Made by a program: the position numbers and the translations under genes. From assembly GCF_002742645.2 (NCBI RefSeq), contig NZ_CP033875.1, positions 1,838,001-1,902,000 on the forward strand: a stretch of DNA of 64,000 nt. The letters are read 5' to 3'. The notes below the pieces were generated by a model. The model was given only the letters and a program-made list of their open reading frames with translations. It had not been told where the DNA came from and searched no databases. Source of the stretch: Caulobacter sp. FWC26 (GTDB taxonomy: Bacteria; Pseudomonadota; Alphaproteobacteria; Caulobacterales; Caulobacteraceae). Shown here piece by piece: positions 8,961-19,431 of the stretch; positions within the stretch are counted from its first letter, which is position 1; each line of letters starts with the position of its first letter.

Positions 8961-9809
8961 ATGGAGTGGGAAGGCGGTCGTCGGTCGGGCAATATCGAGG
9001 ACCGACGTGGGCTTGGACCTGTCGGGATCGCGGGCGGTGGGATCGGCGCGGTGGTGCTGGCGGCGATCGGATACTTCGTCTTTGGTGTCGACCCTCGGAC
9101 GACGCTTGAGGCGACCCAGCGTCTGCAGCAGCCCGTCCAACAGGAAGGCGTGCGTGGTCAGGTCTCCGATGCGGAGGGCCAGTTCGTCGATGTGATCGAA
9201 ACCTCGAACCGAGACGTCTGGACGCCGATCTTCCGTCAGGAAGGCGTGGACTACAGGCCGCCCGCCGCCATTGTGCTTTATGAGCAAAGCACGGGCACGG
9301 GCTGCGGCACGGGCCAATCGGCGATGGGGCCGTTCTACTGTCCCGCAGACCAGAAAGTCTATCTGGACCTGTCCTTCTGGCAGGAGCTGGAGGCGCGCTT
9401 TGGCGCCAAGGGCGAGTTCGCGCGCGCCTATGTGATCAGCCACGAGGTCGGCCATCACGTCCAGCACCTTCTGGGCGCTGATCAGCAGGCCCGGCGGCTG
9501 GGGGCTCGCGGCGAAGAGAGCGGGTCGGTCAGGCTTGAACTGCAGGCCGACTGCTACGCCGGGGTCTGGGCGGCGCGGGCCGGAGACGCGTCAGGTGGTG
9601 GTATCGTCATCAATCCCGCCGACATCGAGGATGGCCTTGGCGCGGCTGCGGCGGTGGGCGACGACACGATCCAGAAGCGCTCTCAAGGCCAGGTCGTGCC
9701 CGACAGCTTCACGCACGGTTCCAGCGCTCAGCGCATGCGCTGGTTCCGGCGGGGTTTCGAGCAGGGCGACCCGGCGGCTTGCGACACCTTCTCGGCATCG
9801 CGGCTCTGA
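8961..9809 (+). CDS. Neutral zinc metallopeptidase, YpfJ (KPN_02809) family
   Basis: 282 residues. One transmembrane helix (GIGAVVLAAIGYFVFG, about residues 24-42) anchors the protein, with the catalytic part presumably in the periplasm. The zinc motif HEVGHHVQHLLG (near residue 162) matches HExxH, and the ELQADCYAGVWA segment downstream is the third-ligand region of this family. Cysteines CGTGQ and FYCPADQK fit the conserved disulfide of the family. A GGAG ribosome site overlaps the end of the previous gene. Substrates of the family are not well known. Confidence 0.85.
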   Translation: MEWEGGRRSGNIEDRRGLGPVGIAGGGIGAVVLAAIGYFVFGVDPRTTLEATQRLQQPVQQEGVRGQVSDAEGQFVDVIETSNRDVWTPIFRQEGVDYRPPAAIVLYEQSTGTGCGTGQSAMGPFYCPADQKVYLDLSFWQELEARFGAKGEFARAYVISHEVGHHVQHLLGADQQARRLGARGEESGSVRLELQADCYAGVWAARAGDASGGGIVINPADIEDGLGAAAAVGDDTIQKRSQGQVVPDSFTHGSSAQRMRWFRRGFEQGDPAACDTFSASRL

Positions 9810-9857
9810 TCGCAGGGCCGCACTTGACCTCCACGTCAGCGGGCCTAGTCTCCGCCC

Positions 9858-9950
9858 TCTGTTCACCGGGGGGCCGCTCGCGCGGCTGAGATTGGGCTGA
9901 CGCCCTGACCCGTAGAACCTGATCCGGGTCATGCCGGCGAAGGGAGGGAA
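9858..9950 (+). promoter_or_regulatory. TPP riboswitch (THI box)
   Basis: Contains the conserved blocks of the thiamine pyrophosphate aptamer: GGCTGAGAT (about 9884-9892), ACCTGATCCGGGTCATGCC (about 9917-9935) and GCGAAGGGA (9937-9945). It sits 85 bases upstream of thiC, its classic target. A small hairpin (9953-9958 with 9972-9977) follows and may belong to the expression platform. Control would repress thiC when TPP is abundant. Confidence 0.95.
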
Positions 9951-10022
9951 CGCGGACGGGAGCGTTTGTTTCGTCCGTTAGACCGCTCAAGCACGCACGT
10001 CCGGGTCTCCTTGGAAGCTTGA

Positions 10023-11873
<1,851 letters not shown>

Positions 11874-11921
11874 CGTCGTTTTCACTGGCGTGGCGGCGGA
11901 GACGCCTCCACCGTCGCGCCC

Positions 11922-13310
11922 ATGAAACGCTTGAGTCTTCTTGCGGCCGCAGCGGCCGTCCTGCTTGCTTCGCCGGCCTTGGCGGAAAGTCCTTTCTGGC
12001 CGGTGCAGCCGAAGAACGCGCCGGTGGCGGCCGAGCTTCGAGGCGCGTGGAAATCCAGAGGCTATGGCTGGATCGTCCTGTTTGGACCCGATGGCGCGCA
12101 GCTCTTCCATACCGCCGGCGGCGCCTGCTATCCCGATCCCCGCCGCGAGCCTGATCCGGATGAAGTCTTGAGCCTTTGGCGCGCCGAAGGCCCTGGCGTC
12201 ATCAGTCTGACTGGTGACGCGGCGGGCACGCGATATCAGTTCGACCGACTGCCTAATCTGCCGACGGACTGTATCTCGGCGGCGGGCTGGACCCCCGACC
12301 GCATTGTCGCTTTCGCCGCCGACACCTTCGCCGAAGTCTATCCGCGCTCGGCCGAGCGCAAGCTGGACTGGGCGGCGCGCAAGACCAAGGCGCTGGCGCG
12401 GGTCAGCCCGAGCGCCACCGATGATCAGCTCTGGCTGGCGCTGACGGATCTGCTAAGCGGACTGGATGATCCGCATGTCGAGCTCCATGGCACGGTGCAG
12501 GGCGCGCGCCGCGACCTTGAACCCGGCGAGGCGTCGACCCTGTTGCGAGTCCGCGCAACCGATCCAGCCGGCGAGGAAAAGGCCTGGCTCCAGGCTTACC
12601 GCGAAGGGATCCTGACCGGTGTGCTGAAAGGGCAGGGGCGGCAGGCCGCCAACAATCGCGTGTTCTGGGGACGCGTCGACGATGTCGGCTATCTCAACAT
12701 CGTCACGATGGGCGCTTTCGCACGGAACGCCGCTCCAGACGATCCTCGCCCGCTGGACGCGGTGCTGGACGAGGCGATGGCCGCGTTCGTCGGCGCCAGG
12801 GCGGTGGTGGTCGACGTCAGCAACAATCGAGGCGGCTACGACTCCATCAGCCGCCGCATCGCGGCGCGCTTCACCGACCAGCCCCGCATCGTCTACGCCA
12901 AGGTTCCGGTCGGGGGGAAGGCCTCGCCGCAGGTGATCCGGGTGGAGCCGTCCGGCGCGGTCGCGTTCACCGGGCCGGTCTATGTGGTGACCAGCGACAT
13001 CACGGTCAGCGCCGGCGAAACCTTCACCTTGATGATGAAGGCCCTGCCGAACGTCACCCAGGTGGGCGGAATCACGCGCGGCGCCTTCTCCGACCAACTG
13101 CCCAAGCCGCTGCCGAACGGTTGGACATTGGCCTTGCCGGCGGAACTGTATCGGTCCGCGAAGGGGCAGGAGCTCGAAGGTCGCGGTTTGACGCCCGACG
13201 TCCAGATGACGGTCTTCCCGGAGGAGGACCTTTTGGGCGGGCACACCAAGGCCATCGCGGACCTCATCGCGAGGATCCGCGCGGGCGGCGTCGCAGCCCC
13301 AGCGCGCTAG
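11922..13310 (+). CDS. Secreted S41 family peptidase (C-terminal processing peptidase-like)
   Basis: 462 residues with a signal peptide (AAAAAVLLASPALA). The C-terminal half carries an S41 core: VVVDVSNNRGGYDS (near residue 290, the strand preceding the active site) and SDITVSAGETFTLMMK (near residue 360), where SAGE provides the catalytic serine. The oxyanion segment VGGITRGAFSD follows. No PDZ domain is evident, unlike CtpA/Prc. The N-terminal 190 residues form a separate region with a probable disulfide. It follows thiC by 48 bases but with its own signal; co-transcription is uncertain. Confidence 0.8.
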   Translation: MKRLSLLAAAAAVLLASPALAESPFWPVQPKNAPVAAELRGAWKSRGYGWIVLFGPDGAQLFHTAGGACYPDPRREPDPDEVLSLWRAEGPGVISLTGDAAGTRYQFDRLPNLPTDCISAAGWTPDRIVAFAADTFAEVYPRSAERKLDWAARKTKALARVSPSATDDQLWLALTDLLSGLDDPHVELHGTVQGARRDLEPGEASTLLRVRATDPAGEEKAWLQAYREGILTGVLKGQGRQAANNRVFWGRVDDVGYLNIVTMGAFARNAAPDDPRPLDAVLDEAMAAFVGARAVVVDVSNNRGGYDSISRRIAARFTDQPRIVYAKVPVGGKASPQVIRVEPSGAVAFTGPVYVVTSDITVSAGETFTLMMKALPNVTQVGGITRGAFSDQLPKPLPNGWTLALPAELYRSAKGQELEGRGLTPDVQMTVFPEEDLLGGHTKAIADLIARIRAGGVAAPAR

Positions 13311-13702
13311 GCGCGGCCGTCTGTCAGGCGTCTCGCGAGGCGTGCCCGACCCGACCCACTACCCATGCCCGCTATGATTGTGCCTTCTGCTTTCATCGTC
13401 GTTTAGCTGGGCTGGTCGGGAACGTATCGGTTGGCGAGCACGCTGAGGGCGAGCGCGATTGTTTCTTGATCGAAACATCGTGTCGTGTCGCACATCTCAT
13501 TGCGTCAAATATGTCTATTTTTCAAAGCCTAGGCCGTATTTGGCGCGGATTGGGACACACCACTGTGTGCTTTCTGCTGCAATAGCTGAGCTTGTTCCCG
13601 ATGGCTGTTGCGGTGGTCTCCGCCCAGCCGTAAGGAGCGGCAACTCTGCGTTGGCGCCGTTTGCGTCGGCGTCCCTCGCAACTCAGACTTTTGTGGGCCT
13701 GA
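13311..13702. other. Intergenic region upstream of TonB-receptor-like gene
   Basis: A 392-base gap without a convincing gene. It is less GC-rich than its surroundings around 13455-13530, as expected of a promoter, and contains an inverted repeat at 13460-13477. No terminator or RNA was recognised. Confidence 0.5.
13460..13477. promoter_or_regulatory. Inverted repeat, possible operator of the TonB-receptor-like gene
   Basis: TGTTTC-TTGATC-GAAACA has perfect 6-base arms around a 6-base spacer. It lies 226 bases upstream of the start codon at 13703 in an AT-richer patch. No cognate regulator is visible nearby. Confidence 0.3.
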
Positions 13703-16450
13703 ATGACCCTTTCGACCGTGCTCCTGTATGGGCTGGCCGCTGCTTCGCTCAACCCGGCCGCCGACGGTTCGGCGCCGTCGCCCAGCGTCGCCGTGGCCGC
13801 CGCTGGCGTCGGGCAGACGAAGGCGCAGCAGAAGGACGACGGCCCCAACGAGGTCGAGGGTCTGGTCATTCAGGCCGATCCGCGCGGCAAGGTCGAGGGA
13901 AACATCCAGCCCGAGCTCGAACTGAACGAGGAAGAGATCAAGAGCTTCGGCGCCAACAGCATCGGCGAGCTCCTGAGCCTTCTGACGCCGCAGACGACCA
14001 GCACGCGGGGCCGCGATGGGGGCGGCGGGCCGGTGATGCTGATCAACGGCCGCCGGATCTCGGGCTTCCAGGAAATCCAAGGTGTCCCGCCGGAGGCGAT
14101 CGAGCGCTTCCAGGTGCTGCCGGAAGAGGTCGCGCTGAGCTACGGCTACAAGGCCGACCAGCGGGTCGTGAACATCATCCTGAAGAAGAACTACAACGCC
14201 ACCATGACCCAGGCGTCCGCGACGGTCGCCACGGACGGGGGGCGCACCTCGCTGAGCGGTGGCGGAAATCGGGTTCGCATCGACGGCGACAAGCGCTGGA
14301 ATCTGGACCTTCAACTGCAGCGCGAACCCTATCTGCTGGAAACCGACCGAGACATCGTGCGTGCGCCCAACGGCCAGCCTTTTGATCTGGTCGGCAATAT
14401 CGGTGGTCTGAACGGTGGCGAGATCGATCCCGCCCTTTCCGCCGCGGCGGGCGGTCTCGTGACGATCGCGGGCGTCCCGGACGCGGCTCAAACCGGCCGG
14501 GTCAGTCTTTCGGCCTTTTCGCCCCTGGCTGGGCGCTACAACACCGATGACCTGACCGCCAGCCGGTCCCTGATCTCAAAGTCCGATCGCGCGACCTTGC
14601 GCGGCTCGATGAGCCGGGACCTCAACAAGACCACGCAGCTCACCGTCACCGGCAATCTGGAAGACACCAGCAGCCACGCGCTGCTCGGCCTGCCTGGCGT
14701 GACCTTCACCCTGCCGGCCGGCAGTCCGTTCTCGTCGTTCTCGAAGCCTGTCACCGGCTACCGCTACATTGACGGGCCCGGCGCTTTGGCGCGGGAGACC
14801 GATGTCCTGCGGACGCAGCTGAGCATGGCCGCCAACGGCCGGGTAAACGATTGGCGCTGGAACCTGACCGGGGACTTCGATCGCGTTGCGACCGACACCA
14901 CGACCGGACGCGGGCTGGACGCTTCGGCGTTCCAGGCGGCGGTCGCCGCCGGCGATCCTGGCCTCAATCCGTTCGGCCCCATCCCGACGAACCTGTACAA
15001 AAGCGTAGCCGCTGACACCGCCCATTCAGTCTCCACCTCGGCCAGCGCCGAGTTCGTGCTGAACGGCAATCTCTTCCAGTTGCCGGCTGGCGGACTCCAG
15101 ACCACCTTCAAGCTGGGCGCTGACACCCGAACCCTGGACTCCAAGACCGTGCGGTCGGGCGTTACGGCTCAACGGAACGTCAAACGTAGCCGGGAGAACT
15201 TCCAAAGCAGCTTCACCCTGCCGCTGACGAGCACGCGCAACGATGTTCTGGCCAAGGTCGGGGACCTGTCGGCCAACTTCAACGCGGGGTATGAGAACCT
15301 CTCGGACCTGGGCGGCCTGACCACCCTCGGGGCTGGCGTCAACTGGACGCCGATCAAGCCGCTCAGCTTCATCGCCAGCGTGACGGATGAGGAGGGCGCG
15401 CCCTCCACGAACCAGATCAATGACCCGCTCATCGTAACGCCGAATGTCTCGGTGTTCGATTTCACCACGGGCCAGACCGTCTTGGTCACCCGGACAGACG
15501 GCGGCAATCCGACCCTGCGCAATGACAATCGCCGGGTCTCCAAGTTCCAGGTGAACTACAAGCCGCTGGAAAAGGTCGAGCTGACCTTCAACGCCACCTA
15601 CACCCGCGCCGAGACGACCAATGTGATCTCGTCCTTCCCGGCCATTACGCCGGATCTGGAACGGGCCTTCCCTGATCGGTTTACGCGCGATGCGACGGGC
15701 CGCCTGCTGGCGATCGACGCCCGGCCCGTGAACTTCGCCAGCGCCGAGCGAGAGGATATCCGCTGGGGCTTCAACCTGTTCAAGCCGGTCGGCAAGCCGA
15801 CGCCCGGGGCGGCGTCCGCGGCGGGCGGCGGTCGCTTCGGCGGCGGCCCTGGGGGCGGCGGCATGGGGCCGATGATGCGTTTCGGCGGCCCAGGCGGAGG
15901 CCCGGGCGGCGGTGGCGGCATGATGGGCGGAGGCGGTCCCGGCGGCATGATGCGGCCGGGGCAGGGCATGCTGCAGCTGTCCGTGTACCATACTTGGCGC
16001 CTGACCGACGAACTGACGACCCGCAAGGGCCTGCCCGTACTGGACCAACTGGACGGCGCGGCGATCAGCTCGCGCAATGGCCAAGCCCGACATGAAGTTC
16101 AGGTGCAAGGCGGCTATTTCAAGGACGGCCTTGGCATGCGCTTCAACGGTGTCTGGAAGGCTTCAACCTGGGTCAATGGCGGCGCCACGGGGGGGCAGAC
16201 CTTGTACTTCTCGGATCTCGCCACGCTTGGCATGAGTTTCTTCGCCAGCTTCAACGCTCCGGCTCGCAAGCCGCTGGTGGACAAGTATCCGATCCTGAAG
16301 GGTGCGCAGGTCTCTCTGAACTTCGAAAACCTATTCGACGCCAAGCAGACGGTGCGGGATCAGAACGGTGTGACGCCGCAAGCTTATCAGCGGGACTATC
16401 TGGATCCGCTGGGCCGGACGGTGCGGCTGGGCTTCCGCAAGTTGCTTTAG
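13703..16450 (+). CDS. TonB-dependent receptor-like outer membrane protein with Gly/Met-rich insert
   Basis: 915 residues. A short hydrophobic N-terminus (STVLLYGLAAASL) is followed by a plug-like domain at about residues 55-160 (NSIGELLSLLTP, PVMLINGRRISGFQEI, QRVVNIILKKNY). The rest is beta-barrel-like, ending GRTVRLGFRKLL. A low-complexity Gly/Met/Pro segment at about residues 703-757 interrupts the barrel. No clear TonB box is seen, so energy coupling is unproven. A TGA codon directly precedes the ATG, fixing the earliest start, but the ribosome site is weak. No transporter or regulator adjoins it, so the ligand is unknown. It could be called an outer membrane beta-barrel protein. Confidence 0.8.
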   Translation: MTLSTVLLYGLAAASLNPAADGSAPSPSVAVAAAGVGQTKAQQKDDGPNEVEGLVIQADPRGKVEGNIQPELELNEEEIKSFGANSIGELLSLLTPQTTSTRGRDGGGGPVMLINGRRISGFQEIQGVPPEAIERFQVLPEEVALSYGYKADQRVVNIILKKNYNATMTQASATVATDGGRTSLSGGGNRVRIDGDKRWNLDLQLQREPYLLETDRDIVRAPNGQPFDLVGNIGGLNGGEIDPALSAAAGGLVTIAGVPDAAQTGRVSLSAFSPLAGRYNTDDLTASRSLISKSDRATLRGSMSRDLNKTTQLTVTGNLEDTSSHALLGLPGVTFTLPAGSPFSSFSKPVTGYRYIDGPGALARETDVLRTQLSMAANGRVNDWRWNLTGDFDRVATDTTTGRGLDASAFQAAVAAGDPGLNPFGPIPTNLYKSVAADTAHSVSTSASAEFVLNGNLFQLPAGGLQTTFKLGADTRTLDSKTVRSGVTAQRNVKRSRENFQSSFTLPLTSTRNDVLAKVGDLSANFNAGYENLSDLGGLTTLGAGVNWTPIKPLSFIASVTDEEGAPSTNQINDPLIVTPNVSVFDFTTGQTVLVTRTDGGNPTLRNDNRRVSKFQVNYKPLEKVELTFNATYTRAETTNVISSFPAITPDLERAFPDRFTRDATGRLLAIDARPVNFASAEREDIRWGFNLFKPVGKPTPGAASAAGGGRFGGGPGGGGMGPMMRFGGPGGGPGGGGGMMGGGGPGGMMRPGQGMLQLSVYHTWRLTDELTTRKGLPVLDQLDGAAISSRNGQARHEVQVQGGYFKDGLGMRFNGVWKASTWVNGGATGGQTLYFSDLATLGMSFFASFNAPARKPLVDKYPILKGAQVSLNFENLFDAKQTVRDQNGVTPQAYQRDYLDPLGRTVRLGFRKLL

Positions 16451-16456
16451 CCGCGC

Positions 16457-16476
16457 GAGAGCGCATCCGCGCTCTC
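16457..16476 (+). terminator. Hairpin after the TonB-receptor-like gene
   Basis: Perfect 8-bp stem GAGAGCGC / GCGCTCTC with loop ATCC, 7 bases after the stop codon. No T run follows, so it may act as a 3'-end stabiliser or a weak terminator. Confidence 0.45.
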
Positions 16477-16548
16477 AACCCCTCCTTAAGCAGTCGAGCG
16501 CACGCTGAGGATCTGAGCGGCCGGCTAGCGGCCGGATCGGAGGCCGTC

Positions 16549-16935
16549 ATGGCGACCATGACTTCCAGTACGCGGCGTACCGGCGACCACTTCGAACCGA
16601 CCGACACGGACCCGCAAGTCCAGCGCCGGCTCCGGGGCTATCTTGAGCAGATCGACTACACCGCCTATGCGTCCAACAAGGCCGTGCTGGGCGCGACCTT
16701 CCCGCGGGTGGAGGGTGTGCAGTTCCAGCGACTGGCGGTGGCGGCTGCGACGGCGCGGGCCAGATGGGTGAGTGAGGCGGCTCAGATGGCTGAGGCGGGC
16801 GCGTCGCTTACCGAGGCCCAGGTCGCGCGGCTGGCGCACCTGCGAAGCACCTATGAGGAGCTCTCGTCTGTCTACGAGGCCACCCGACGTATGGTCGAGC
16901 GCGGTTACGTCGCCTACCGGCCCATTCCGGCGTAA
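16549..16935 (+). CDS. Hypothetical helical protein
   Basis: 128 residues, cytosolic by sequence (no signal or membrane segment). The centre and C-terminus are Ala-rich helices (LAVAAATARARWVSEAAQMA, VARLAHLRSTYEELSSVYEA) consistent with a helical bundle. A GGAGG ribosome site precedes the ATG at 16549. I do not recognise the family. It lies just upstream of the operator pair that controls the GIY-YIG gene, on the same strand, but that promoter suggests separate transcription. Confidence 0.6.
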   Translation: MATMTSSTRRTGDHFEPTDTDPQVQRRLRGYLEQIDYTAYASNKAVLGATFPRVEGVQFQRLAVAAATARARWVSEAAQMAEAGASLTEAQVARLAHLRSTYEELSSVYEATRRMVERGYVAYRPIPA

Positions 16936-16977
16936 TTTATCCGGGCGATATTGACGTCGAGTTTTATCCGGGTAAAA
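16936..16977 (+). promoter_or_regulatory. Promoter with two TTATCCGGG operator copies
   Basis: Site 1 (16936-16950, TTTATCCGGGCGATA) and site 2 (16962-16977, TTTTATCCGGGTAAAA) share TTTATCCGGG. Site 2 is a palindrome with only one mismatched pair. Between them lies TTGACG (16951-16956), a good -35, with TAAAAG at 16973 as a possible -10. Two repressor sites flanking and overlapping a promoter would switch the GIY-YIG gene at 16997. Confidence 0.5.
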
Positions 16978-16996
16978 GCGGGCCCGGAGGTTCGCT

Positions 16997-17332
16997 ATGT
17001 CTGGACGCGATGCGCTGCGACGCGCTTACAAGGAACGCAAGGTCGAGGCGGGGGTCTATGCCGTGCGCTGCGCCGCGACCGATGAGGTTTGGGTCGGCGC
17101 AACGCCCGATCTTTCGACACGACAGAACGGAATCTGGTTCTCGCTACGGCTGGGTTCGCATCGTGAGCCTAGTCTGCAGGCAGCCTGGAACATCCACGGC
17201 GCCGACCGCTTCGCCTACGAGACCGTGGAAACGGTCGATTTGGACGGCCTGGACACGTTCGGCCGGGTCTCGCGCCTGAAGGACCGACGCGCCCATTGGA
17301 TCGAGGCGTTCGGCGCGCGAGGGCTGAATTGA
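16997..17332 (+). CDS. GIY-YIG nuclease-fold protein
   Basis: 111 residues, essentially one GIY-YIG domain. The signature appears as GVYAVRC (near residue 19) and VWVGAT (near residue 32), with the family's Arg-bearing helix and a downstream acidic residue region (YETVETVDLDGL). Single-domain members include structure-specific nucleases and many uncharacterised proteins; target and activity are not evident here. A GGAGG ribosome site precedes the ATG. Its stop codon overlaps the ATG of the DUF2239 gene (TGATG), so both are translated together, and the operator pair at 16936-16977 probably controls both. Confidence 0.75.
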   Translation: MSGRDALRRAYKERKVEAGVYAVRCAATDEVWVGATPDLSTRQNGIWFSLRLGSHREPSLQAAWNIHGADRFAYETVETVDLDGLDTFGRVSRLKDRRAHWIEAFGARGLN

Positions 17333-17892
17333 TGGACGGGGTCTTTGTGGTGTTCCAGGGGGGGCGGCGCGTGGCGGCCGGCTCCCAGGTCGAGGCGGCC
17401 TTGGCGGCGCAGGCCTTGGCTGGCGAGTCTGGCGTGCTGATCTTCGACCCCCAGGGGCGATCGGTGGATTTCGACCTTCGGGGCGGCCCCGAGGCGGTGC
17501 GGGCGCGGTTCGCGCCCGAGGATGAAGCCCCGCGGGGACGCGGCCGGCCCAAGCTCGGTGTGGTGGCGCGCGAGGTCACCCTGCTTCCAAGGCATTGGGA
17601 ATGGCTGGCCGCGCAGCCCGGCGGCGCTTCGGTCGCGCTGCGAAAACTGGTCGAGGCCGCGCGCCGAGCCTCGGAGGGACCCGATCGCATTCGAGCGTCC
17701 AGGGACGCGGCCTACCGCTTCGCGTCCGCCATGGCCGGTGACCTCGTGGGCTTCGAGGAAGCGATGCGCTGCCTGTTCGCCGGCGATGACGCCGGTTTCG
17801 AGGCTCGGATCGAGACTTGGCCGGGCGATATCGCGGCGCAGCTCAGAACCTATGCCGCCGAGGCCTTTGGGGCCGACGACGCGACCGCCTAA
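17332..17892 (+). CDS. DUF2239 family protein
   Basis: 186 residues. The protein starts GVFVVFQGGRRVAAGSQ and contains LLPRHWEWLAAQPGGASVAL (near residues 83-102), the hallmark of DUF2239. After this comes a helical C-terminal half with AYRFASAMAGDLVGFEEAMR. The RGRGRPKLG stretch before it resembles an AT-hook (RGRP core) and hints at nucleic acid contact. The start is fixed by the overlapping TGATG with the GIY-YIG gene; a longer frame to 17296 is unlikely. No function is established for the family. It ends in a reciprocal stop overlap with the convergent ThuA gene. Confidence 0.8.
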   Translation: MDGVFVVFQGGRRVAAGSQVEAALAAQALAGESGVLIFDPQGRSVDFDLRGGPEAVRARFAPEDEAPRGRGRPKLGVVAREVTLLPRHWEWLAAQPGGASVALRKLVEAARRASEGPDRIRASRDAAYRFASAMAGDLVGFEEAMRCLFAGDDAGFEARIETWPGDIAAQLRTYAAEAFGADDATA

Positions 17893-18923
17893 GGTCCCGA
17901 GCGGGCGATTACGTCGGTGAGCACCGCCTGATAGGCCGCGTCGAAGGCGCGCTTATCGTTTTCCGGTTTCGCCGGCCAAAGCGGGCGCAGGGCCGCAGTG
18001 CGAGCTGCGGTCTGCAGCAGCCACACCTTGTCGGCTCCGGCCAGCTTGGCGATCCGCGCCTCTACCTCGGTTTTCGGAAGGCCCTGATAGGCGAGCAAAG
18101 ACCGCAGCGCCCACAGCGCTTGCTCTTCAGGGTTGGGCTTAGCCGAGCCCGGGATGCGATGGGCTGCCCAGCGTATCGCGTCCAGCAGTTGGGCGCGGTA
18201 GCGCGGGTCGTTCCAGGTACTGGGCGTGTGGCCCAGATTGGTATGGAACAGACGGCCCTTACCGAGCTGGCGCGCCCAGGTGACGGGTACGAACCAGGGG
18301 CGTTTCAGCGGCGTCTCGGTAAAGTCCAGCGCTTGCAGCGCCCGCACCCTGGTTGGGTCATAGTCCGAGTACTGATAGATCTCCTCGGCATAGGCGAACC
18401 GGCGTGGCCAGGCCTTGTTCACCGGGCTGGAGCCACCCAGCGCCTGAATGGTCATCGGTGTGCCCTCGGTCCAGGGATGACCCGCGAACCGGCCGTTGAT
18501 GAAGGCGGTATAGGTCTGGCCCGGTCCCGAATAGTTCCAGTGCGTATCCGTGGCGCTATGCAGGCCTACAAAGCCGCCCTTGCCGCTCGCGACCCATTGC
18601 TGGATCGCCTGCCAAGCCATTGGCGCGATCGGCAGCTCGCCAGTCGTGTAGAACACCAGGACGTCGATGGTCTTGAGTTTCTCGGGCGTGATCTGGCGCG
18701 CGTCCTGGGTCGATTCCACGCTGAAGGCCCCGCTGCGCGCGCCGATCTCGGCCAAGGCGATTTCGGACGGCGTCGGACCGTTACTGTTTTTAGGGCGCGT
18801 GACGGGGGCGTGCCGCCAGCCGACCGACTGGTCAAGATAGAGCACGCGGATCTTTGGCGCGGCTTGCGCCGCCGAACAGGCGAGGGCGGTGACGAGCGCG
18901 ACGAGGAGAATGAGGCGGTTCAT
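17889..18923 (-). CDS. ThuA domain-containing secreted protein
   Basis: 344 residues with a signal peptide (ALVTALACSAAQA). The ThuA-like fold (class I glutamine amidotransferase-like) spans about residues 24-240. Typical segments are DVLVFYTTGELP, GGFVGLHSATDT, FAGHPWTEG and LFHTNLGHTPSTW. ThuA proteins are linked to trehalose and other sugar utilisation, but the catalytic role is not settled. A helical C-terminal domain of about 90 residues follows. The VOC-family gene ends 7 bases upstream of this gene's start, so the two likely share a transcript. Confidence 0.85.
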   Translation of the reverse strand: MNRLILLVALVTALACSAAQAAPKIRVLYLDQSVGWRHAPVTRPKNSNGPTPSEIALAEIGARSGAFSVESTQDARQITPEKLKTIDVLVFYTTGELPIAPMAWQAIQQWVASGKGGFVGLHSATDTHWNYSGPGQTYTAFINGRFAGHPWTEGTPMTIQALGGSSPVNKAWPRRFAYAEEIYQYSDYDPTRVRALQALDFTETPLKRPWFVPVTWARQLGKGRLFHTNLGHTPSTWNDPRYRAQLLDAIRWAAHRIPGSAKPNPEEQALWALRSLLAYQGLPKTEVEARIAKLAGADKVWLLQTAARTAALRPLWPAKPENDKRAFDAAYQAVLTDVIARSGP

Positions 18924-18930
18924 GGCGAGT

Positions 18931-19317
18931 TCAGGCCTTGGGTTGCATCAGGTCCCAGCGATTGCCGGAATGATCCTCGAAAACCGCGACCGTTCCATAG
19001 GCCTCGTGGCGCGGTTCCTCGAGAAACCGGACGCCCGCCGCGCTCATGCGGGCGTAGTCGCCGACGAAATCATCCGTATGCAGAAATAGCCAGACTCGCC
19101 CACCGCCTTGGCGACCGATTGCTTCGGCCTGTTCGCCTGCGGCGCGGGCCAGCAGGAAGTCGGTCCCATCGTTACCCGGCGAGACGACCACCCAGCGCTT
19201 GCCGTGCCCCATGTCGGTGTCCTCGACCAAAGAAAAGCCAAGCTTTCCAACATAGAAGGCGATCGCTTCGTCATAGTCGGCGACAAGCAACGAAACCAGG
19301 GCGAGACGGCGAGACAT
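18931..19317 (-). CDS. VOC family (glyoxalase/bleomycin resistance-like) protein
   Basis: 128 residues forming one vicinal-oxygen-chelate domain. The opening LALVSLLVADYDEAIAFYVG is typical. The C-terminal EDHSGNRWDLMQP carries the usual acidic residue and aromatic pair near the end of the domain. Metal ligands cannot be assigned with confidence and the substrate is unknown. It starts 65 bases from the divergent gene start region at 19387 and is followed after 7 bases by the ThuA gene in the same direction. Confidence 0.83.
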   Translation of the reverse strand: MSRRLALVSLLVADYDEAIAFYVGKLGFSLVEDTDMGHGKRWVVVSPGNDGTDFLLARAAGEQAEAIGRQGGGRVWLFLHTDDFVGDYARMSAAGVRFLEEPRHEAYGTVAVFEDHSGNRWDLMQPKA

Positions 19318-19431
19318 CTTTGCGACTCCAGTGGATAGCCCGTCCTAGCACGCGTCTGCGATACCGCCTTTGCATCGTTTCAGACGTTGAGGGCGGATAT
19401 GGTCCACCATCCGTCCTTTGAGGAGTTCACC

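Noticed and set aside
15026..16108. Long minus-strand frame within the receptor-like gene
   Set aside because: Its composition is Arg/His-rich and it overlaps fully with a gene that has clear barrel and plug features.
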